A stretch of DNA of 64,000 nucleotides, from contig CANNIA010000004.1 in NCBI GenBank assembly GCA_947504705.1, forward strand, positions 62,001 to 126,000. The letters run 5' to 3'. Numbering within the stretch: the first letter of the stretch is position 1; the number at the start of each line of letters is the position of its first letter. Positions 57,843 through 64,000 of this stretch are shown one piece after another. A model generated the notes under the pieces. The model was not told the origin of the DNA, ran no database searches, and saw nothing but the letters and a program-made list of their open reading frames with translations. Position numbers and translations under genes: made by a program. The stretch is from Paracoccaceae bacterium. GTDB lineage: Bacteria > Pseudomonadota > Alphaproteobacteria > Rhodobacterales > Rhodobacteraceae.

Positions 57843-59813
57843 ATGATCGTCGAGCTTGGACATTTCGCGTTGATTCTGGCGCTTATGGTGGCGCTGGTGC
57901 AGGCCACGCTGCCGCTTTGGGGCGCGCAGAGGGGCGATGCCCGGCTGATGGCGCTGGCCGGGCCTGCGGCGGGGTTGCAGCTGGTACTGATCGGCGGGTC
58001 CTTTGGTGCGCTGACCTGGGCCTTTGTGGTCTCGGACTTTTCGCTGGCGGTGGTGGTGTCGAATTCGCACACGCTGAAACCGATGCTTTACAAGGTCGCG
58101 GGGGTCTGGGGGAACCATGAGGGCTCGCTGCTGCTGTGGGTGCTGATCCTGGCGATCTATGGCGCGGCGGTGGCTTGGTTCGGGGGTAACCTGCCGTTGC
58201 GCCTGAAGGCGCGGGTCCTGTCAGTGCAGGCGATGATCGGAGTGGCGTTCCTGTTGTTCCTGCTGATCACCTCGAACCCGTTCTGGCGGCTGGAACTTCC
58301 ACCCTTGAATGGCGAGGATATGAACCCGCTGCTGCAGGACCCCGGTTTGGCGTTCCATCCGCCGTTCCTGTATCTGGGCTATGTCGGGCTGAGCATGGCG
58401 TTTTCCTTTGCGGTCGCGGCCTTGATCGAAGGCCGGGTCGATGCGGCCTGGGGGCGTTGGGTGCGGCCCTGGACGCTGGCGGCCTGGATATTCCTGACCA
58501 TCGGCATCGCGCTGGGGTCGTGGTGGGCCTATTACGAGCTTGGTTGGGGTGGGTTCTGGTTTTGGGACCCGGTGGAGAATGCCAGCTTCATGCCGTGGTT
58601 GCTGGCGGGGGCATTGCTTCACTCGGCCATCGTCGTGGAAAAGCGGGAAAGTCTGAAGGCCTGGACGATCCTTCTGGCGATCCTGGCCTTTGGCTTTTCG
58701 TTGATCGGGACCTTTATCGTGCGGTCGGGGGTGATCACGAGCGTGCATGCCTTTGCCAATGACCCCGAGCGTGGGGTGTTCATCCTGATGATCCTTGCGG
58801 TGTTCATCGGTGGCGCACTGACCCTGTTCGCGCTGCGGGCGGGCAAGATGGAGGCGCGGGGGGTGTTCAGCCTTGCCAGCCGGGAAACCGCGCTGATTGC
58901 GAACAACATCCTGTTGTCGGTCGCGGCCTTCGTGGTGTTCATCGGCACGATCTGGCCCTTGGTCGGGTCGATGCTGCTGGGGCGTGACCTGAGTGTGGGG
59001 GAGCCGTTCTTCAACGCGGCCTTCACGCCCTTTATCGTGGGGCTGGCGCTGATCCTGCCGCCCGGCGCGATGCTGGCCTGGAAGCGGGGCGATCTGCGGC
59101 GGTCGCTGCGGGCGGTCATCCCGGCGCTGGTGCTGGCGCTGGCGCTGGGGGCTTTGGCCTTTGCGATGCAGAGCGGGCGGTCGGCTTTGGGACCAATAGG
59201 GCTGATGCTGGGGGTCTGGGTGATTGCCGGGGCACTGACGGATGTTTGGGGCAAGACCGGGCGCGAAGGTTTTTCGGCGCGGCTCTCGCGGCTGGCCAGG
59301 TTGCCTCGGGCGGACTGGGGCAAGCTTTCTGCCCATGCGGGGCTTGGGGTCACGATCATCGCGGTAGCGGCGATGAATGCCTGGAAGGTCGAGGATATTC
59401 GTGTGGTGCAGCTGGGCGAAAGCTTCCCGCTGGGGCCTTACGAAGTGCTTCTACGCGATGTGCGCGAGGTTCAGGGGCCGAACTATACCTCGACCATGGG
59501 CGAGATGGTGGTGACGAAGGCGGGGGCGGAAGTGGCCGTGCTTTACCCCGAAAAGCGGTACTATCCGGTGGCGGCGATGCCCACGACCGAGGCGGCCATC
59601 GACTTTGGCCTGATGCGTGACCTTTACCTCGTGCTGGGCGATCCGCAGAAAGATGGCGGCTGGGCAGTCAGAAGTTACATCGAACCTTTGGCCAACTGGC
59701 TGTGGGGCGGGGCCTTGATGATGGCGATTGGCGGGATGCTAAGCCTGAGCGACCGGCGCTATCGGGTGGCCGCAGGCGCGCGGAAAGTGCCTGCGGGGGT
59801 GCCTGCGGAATGA
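57843..59813 (+). CDS. ccmF: Cytochrome c heme lyase subunit CcmF
   Basis: An integral membrane protein (656 residues, about 14-15 spans) that attaches heme to apocytochrome c. The WWD heme-handling motif is WGGFWFWDPVENASFMPWL near residue 240; earlier YKVAGVWGNHEGSLLLWVLIL and later HSAIVVEKRESLKAW and GTFIVRSGVITSVHAFANDP are signatures. The ATG at 57843 has GGGGG upstream. ccmE is not directly upstream as it is in many relatives. Coupled by ATGA to ccmH. Confidence 0.96.
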   Translation: MIVELGHFALILALMVALVQATLPLWGAQRGDARLMALAGPAAGLQLVLIGGSFGALTWAFVVSDFSLAVVVSNSHTLKPMLYKVAGVWGNHEGSLLLWVLILAIYGAAVAWFGGNLPLRLKARVLSVQAMIGVAFLLFLLITSNPFWRLELPPLNGEDMNPLLQDPGLAFHPPFLYLGYVGLSMAFSFAVAALIEGRVDAAWGRWVRPWTLAAWIFLTIGIALGSWWAYYELGWGGFWFWDPVENASFMPWLLAGALLHSAIVVEKRESLKAWTILLAILAFGFSLIGTFIVRSGVITSVHAFANDPERGVFILMILAVFIGGALTLFALRAGKMEARGVFSLASRETALIANNILLSVAAFVVFIGTIWPLVGSMLLGRDLSVGEPFFNAAFTPFIVGLALILPPGAMLAWKRGDLRRSLRAVIPALVLALALGALAFAMQSGRSALGPIGLMLGVWVIAGALTDVWGKTGREGFSARLSRLARLPRADWGKLSAHAGLGVTIIAVAAMNAWKVEDIRVVQLGESFPLGPYEVLLRDVREVQGPNYTSTMGEMVVTKAGAEVAVLYPEKRYYPVAAMPTTEAAIDFGLMRDLYLVLGDPQKDGGWAVRSYIEPLANWLWGGALMMAIGGMLSLSDRRYRVAAGARKVPAGVPAE

Positions 59814-60283
59814 GGTGGTTCTTGAAGGCGCGATGGGCAGATTGCCCATCCTACATCCTGGCCCTGTTCCTGACGGTTGCTCCGGTCTGGGCGGTGCAGC
59901 CCGATGAGATGCTGGCCGATCCAGCCTTGGAAGCCCGCGCGCGGGAGATCAGCCGCGATATCCGCTGCCCGGTATGTCAGGGCGAGACGATTGACGATTC
60001 GAACGCTCCCATTGCCCGCGACCTGCGGCTGATCATCCGCGAGAGGCTGGTGGCCGGGGACAGTGACGAGGCGGTGGTTGATTACATCGTCGACCGCTTT
60101 GGCGAGGGCGTGCTGTTCAACCCGCGTGCCAAGGGGGTGAACCTGATCCTGTGGCTGGCCGGACCTGCGCTGTTGCTGGCGGGGATTGGGGTTGCGGTCT
60201 CGGCCGGGCGGCGTCGCGTGGGGATCGAGACCGGGCTTTCGGCAGACGAGGAAGCCCGCCTGAAGGAAATTCTGAAGGACTAG
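59810..60283 (+). CDS. ccmH: Cytochrome c biogenesis protein CcmH
   Basis: A 157-residue protein with a signal peptide, periplasmic thioredox motif IRCPVCQGETIDDSNAPIARDLR (the C-x-x-C that keeps apocytochrome c reduced), and a C-terminal membrane anchor LILWLAGPALLLAGIGVAV. The signal region MRWFLKARWADCPSYILALF is odd: ARWADCPSYI is encoded by a REP-like palindrome, which has lengthened the signal peptide in frame. The fused CcmI domain is absent. Confidence 0.92.
   Translation: MRWFLKARWADCPSYILALFLTVAPVWAVQPDEMLADPALEARAREISRDIRCPVCQGETIDDSNAPIARDLRLIIRERLVAGDSDEAVVDYIVDRFGEGVLFNPRAKGVNLILWLAGPALLLAGIGVAVSAGRRRVGIETGLSADEEARLKEILKD
59832..59854. repeat. REP-like palindrome within ccmH signal-peptide codons
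   Basis: GATGGGCA-GAT-TGCCCATC followed by CTAC is a near copy of the palindrome beside the transglycosylase gene (19704-19732). It stays in frame and encodes about seven residues of the CcmH signal region. Confidence 0.4.
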
Positions 60284-60315
60284 GGCGAAGCCTTGAAGTT
60301 TTGGCAAGTGTTCGC

Positions 60316-60669
60316 TTAGGGGCAGGCCTGAAGCACGCGCATGCCGTCGTTGGTCATCACGACCAAAGTTTCGCCGTTTTCCGCGCCGCCTGCGGTCACA
60401 AGTGTTCCGCGCAGGGCCAGAACGTCTCCTGCGGGATCAGAGACCCCCTCTTCGCTGATGACGCCCTGAAATTTAGTCGCGTTCAACCCGCCTACGGGTT
60501 CCGGCGTGGTCAAGGTGATCAGGCCGCCTTCGCCGCCTCCAAACCAGTTTTCTCCATCCATACTGGCCTCGTCATAGGTGCCGCATTGCTCGGGGTGGCC
60601 CAGGTCATGATAGGAGTCAGCCCAAGCTAGTCCGGGAACTGCGACAAGAGCGATGGCCAAAAAGCGCAT
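60316..60669 (-). CDS. Secreted protein of unknown function
   Basis: A 117-residue protein with a signal peptide (MRFLAIALVAVPGLAWADS). The mature part is acidic, with cysteines at about residues 29 (PEQCGTY) and 116 (LQACP) that could form a disulfide. ENWFGGGEGGLITLTTPEP is a notable stretch. I do not recognise the family. It starts 3 nt after ilvH and so belongs to the ilv transcript. Convergent with ccmH. Confidence 0.7.
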   Translation of the reverse strand: MRFLAIALVAVPGLAWADSYHDLGHPEQCGTYDEASMDGENWFGGGEGGLITLTTPEPVGGLNATKFQGVISEEGVSDPAGDVLALRGTLVTAGGAENGETLVVMTNDGMRVLQACP

Positions 60670-60672
60670 GGA

Positions 60673-61233
60673 TCAAAGCCCGCGCTTCAGACCGGCGACT
60701 CCGGTCCGGGCGATTTCCAGAAGGCCAAGCGGGCGCATCAGGTCGGCGAAGGCGTCGATCTTGTCGGGGGTACCGGTCATCTCGAAGACAAAGCTTTCCA
60801 GCGTGCTGTCGACCACCTTGGCGCGGAAAATCTCGGCCAGTTGCAGGGCTTCGACCCGGGCGGCACCCGTGCCTGCGACCTTCAGCAGCGCCAGTTCGCG
60901 CTGGACCGAGGGGCCATCCATCGTGAGGTCATGCACTTCATGCACCGGGACCATGCGCCGAAGCTGGGCTTCGATCTGGTCGATCACGGCCGGGGTGCCA
61001 CGGGTGACGACGGTGATGCGGCTGCGGTGGCCGGTGTGGTCGACTTCCGCGACCGTCAGGCTGTCGATGTTGTAACCGCGCCCAGAGAAGAGGCCGATCA
61101 CCCGCGCCAGCACGCCGGGTTCGTTTTCCACGATCACCGCAAGGGTGTGGCTTTCTTCAACCTCGCTGGACCCAGAGCGGAGGTCATAGGCGGAGTGGCT
61201 GGTGGAGCCTTTTTTGATGTTGAGTGCGGACAT
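60673..61233 (-). CDS. ilvH: Acetolactate synthase small subunit
   Basis: The regulatory subunit (186 residues) binds valine and gives feedback control of IlvB. The ACT domain HTLAVIVENEPGVLARVIGLFSGRGYNIDSLTVAEVDHTGHRSRITVV is complete and the C-terminal domain (VDSTLESFVFEMTG...IARTGVAGLKRG) is normal. The start overlaps the preceding unknown gene by one base (TGATG). Confidence 0.95.
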   Translation of the reverse strand: MSALNIKKGSTSHSAYDLRSGSSEVEESHTLAVIVENEPGVLARVIGLFSGRGYNIDSLTVAEVDHTGHRSRITVVTRGTPAVIDQIEAQLRRMVPVHEVHDLTMDGPSVQRELALLKVAGTGAARVEALQLAEIFRAKVVDSTLESFVFEMTGTPDKIDAFADLMRPLGLLEIARTGVAGLKRGL

Positions 61234-61714
61234 CAGAGTTTCCTGACAAGCTTGATTTCGTGGTTGGAGGCAATCATGCGATTGATGGTCTCGGTCACCT
61301 TTTCGCAGAAAGCACCATAAGCAGAATTGTTAAAGATCCGCGCCAGCAAATTCGGTTTAGGGTCAATGCCGATCAAGTGTCCGTTGCCATCTTCCTTCGC
61401 ATCCGGCTGGTCCATGGTTCCACAAATGATATGAACCATCCCGCCACTGGGCGCGGCGAGGACCAAGAGACGGAAGAATTGTTCGTTGGAATTCTCGACC
61501 GGGGGCAAACCTGCTTGCCGCAACCCGGAAGCGACCCAAGCCGTCAGTTCTTTGGCATAGACACCATCGTCCAGGTAGTCGTCGCGTTCGTCTGCGGGCA
61601 GGTTGTTTCTGTGGGCATCGAGTTGGGCCGCGTCCATACCTTTGATACGGGCTTCTCCTTTGGTGCGCCGGAAAAGCGTCGTCTCGATTTCGAAGGAGAT
61701 TGCGCGAGAGCGTG

Positions 61715-61718
<4 letters not shown>
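61233..61718 (-). CDS. Unknown protein inserted between ilvB and ilvH
   Basis: A 161-residue soluble protein that I do not recognise. It begins TRSRAISFEIETTLFRRTKGEARIKGMDA and has a conserved-looking ERDDYLDDGVYAKELTAWVASGLRQAGL, then VHIICGTMDQ and a C-terminal NHEIKLVRKL. It starts with GTG overlapping the ilvB stop (GTGA) and ends in TGATG with ilvH. ilvB and ilvH are normally adjacent. The base composition appears a little lower in GC than its neighbours. It may be an inserted gene or a regulator of acetolactate synthase. Confidence 0.75.
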
Positions 61719-63460
<1,742 letters not shown>

Positions 63461-63481
63461 TGTCTTCTCCTTCAGCGCAAC

Positions 63482-63552
63482 AAAAAGCCCCCGAAAGTTT
63501 CCTTCGGGGGCGCATGGGAACCACTATGGTCAACCGTTACCGGCCCATGCGC
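63482..63552 (-). promoter_or_regulatory. ilvB: ilv transcription attenuator (terminator and competing hairpin)
   Basis: Reverse-strand GCGCATGGG (63552-63544) can pair with CCCATGCGC (63518-63510). Immediately after, GCCCCCGAA (63511-63503 read in reverse) pairs with TTCGGGGGC to make a 9-bp terminator with TTTTT (63486-63482). The two pairings share 2 nt. The leader peptide at 63537-63584 covers the first arm, so ribosome position decides the fold, as in classical attenuation. Confidence 0.7.
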
Positions 63553-63584
63553 GTCCTTCCTACAATGACAAGAAGTCTGGCCAT
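63537..63584 (-). CDS. Branched-chain amino acid leader peptide (ilvL-type)
   Basis: A 15-codon frame reads MARLLVIVGRTRMGR and has a stop (TAA). Codons 4-8 are Leu-Leu-Val-Ile-Val, using CTT, CTT, GTC, ATT and GTA, a dense run of the three end products, some of them low-usage in a high-GC genome. AAGGGA lies 7 nt before the ATG. The stop codon lies upstream of the terminator stem. Position and content match an attenuation leader. Confidence 0.75.
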   Translation of the reverse strand: MARLLVIVGRTRMGR

Positions 63585-63611
63585 GGGCCGATCCCTTTCA
63601 CGTTCGGTTGG

Positions 63612-63640
63612 AACTTATGGCGGGATATGCCGGGGGTCAA
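63612..63640 (-). promoter_or_regulatory. Candidate ilv promoter
   Basis: Reverse-strand TTGACC (63640-63635) followed by CATAAG (15-bp spacer) or TAAGTT (17-bp spacer) lies about 30 bp before the leader-peptide start. The rest of 63600-63854 has no gene I can support and separates ilv from gst. Confidence 0.35.
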
Positions 63641-63854
63641 CGGGATTTGCAAACAGAAAATGTCGCTTTTGCCTGGTGATTTTGAACTTATGTTGCGACA
63701 GGTTGGCGCATGGCGCAACTTTCGGAATTCTGGCGCTGAGCGCACAGGGATTGCGCGAAATCGAGTCGCGATTTCGAAGGACGCGGGAACGCTTGCGCTG
63801 TAGAAACGTTTCCCAACGGCCCCGGCAATCGTGGCCTGAAAGGAACCTCACAAG

Positions 63855-64000
63855 ATGCGCCTATTCACAACCCCCGGAACTTGTTCGCTGGCCAGCCACA
63901 TCGCGCTGAGCGAGAGCGGTCTGGATTTCACAGCCGAAATCGTCAACCTGCGCGACAAGACCTTGGCCGATGGCAGCGATTATCGGGCGATCAATCCCAA
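63855..64000 (+). CDS. Glutathione S-transferase, N-terminal part (truncated by the window end)
   Basis: The first 48 residues are present: [18 protein letters not shown] and then [22 protein letters not shown]. This is the thioredoxin-like N-terminal domain of a beta-class GST, with the [10 protein letters not shown] active-site loop (Ser or Cys) that binds glutathione. AAGGA lies 9 nt upstream of the ATG. It is divergent from the ilv operon across 270 bp. The remaining gene lies outside. Confidence 0.88.
   Translation, partial: MRLFTTPGTCSLASHIALSESGLDFTAEIVNLRDKTLADGSDYRAINP

Noticed and set aside
58221-59336. 371-codon reverse frame opposite ccmF
   Set aside because: Its product is Arg/Pro/Gln-rich low complexity, without a ribosome site; ccmF is certain on the forward strand.

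Overview
The window is chromosomal DNA of a high-GC alphaproteobacterium, almost certainly Rhodobacteraceae (Rhodobacter/Tabrizicola/Gemmobacter-like). The pointers are the gene order cobA/cysG-DUF2849-cysI-cysH-DUF934-fpr, the sciP-ctrA pair, single-domain LpxI instead of LpxH, LexA-type GTTC-N7-GTTC spacing, and dense packing with 1- to 13-nt stop/start overlaps. I see no rRNA, tRNA, CRISPR array, prophage or insertion sequence. Most of the window is core chromosome.

Layout. 1-3.5 kb: the end of an LprI-like gene, an unassigned conserved protein, glutaryl-CoA dehydrogenase and its divergent LysR regulator. 3.6-7.2 kb: two exported or membrane-anchored Ala/Glu repeat proteins flanking infC, which appears to start at an AUA codon. 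7.3-12.7 kb: assimilatory sulfate reduction and siroheme operon with a divergent Lrp/AsnC regulator. 12.7-18.9 kb: P450/EamA pair, tpiA, TfoX-like, sufA, a SatD/DUF3307 pair, sufT and ssb. 19-27 kb: lytic transglycosylase, then a peptide-type ABC importer with an AraC regulator. 27.2-40.3 kb: miaA and the long pyrH-frr-uppS-cdsA-dxr-rseP-bamA-ompH-fabZ-lpxA-lpxI-lpxB envelope cluster (no lpxD). 40.2-43 kb: DUF2059, mnmA, sciP and ctrA. 43-47.7 kb: ligA, recG and a 40-residue membrane protein behind a LexA-type box. 47.7-52 kb: a NifU/IscU-like protein, hisI, gluQ, trmFO and two DoxX paralogues. 52-60.3 kb: gyrA with a coupled small gene, an arginase/ornithine cyclodeaminase operon, and ccmF-ccmH. 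60.3-64 kb: an ilvB-X-ilvH operon preceded by a transcription attenuator with a Leu/Val/Ile leader peptide, then the start of a glutathione S-transferase gene.

How the genes work together. The envelope cluster links nucleotide supply and ribosome recycling (pyrH, frr) to isoprenoid (dxr, uppS), phospholipid (cdsA), lipid A (lpxA/I/B) and outer-membrane assembly (bamA, ompH) functions. The cys block makes sulfide from activated sulfate, with siroheme supplied by the first gene. Several tRNA-modification genes (miaA, mnmA, gluQ, trmFO) are scattered among DNA replication and repair genes (ssb, ligA, recG, gyrA).

The most interesting signals are regulatory or small: the LexA-boxed membrane peptide after recG (47434-47625), the ilv attenuator (63482-63584), the AUA start of infC (6458-6460), an unrecognised gene translationally locked between ilvB and ilvH (61233-61718), and paired palindromic operators at 1174-1220 and 51796-51830. 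All product names come from reading the sequence, not from database searches.
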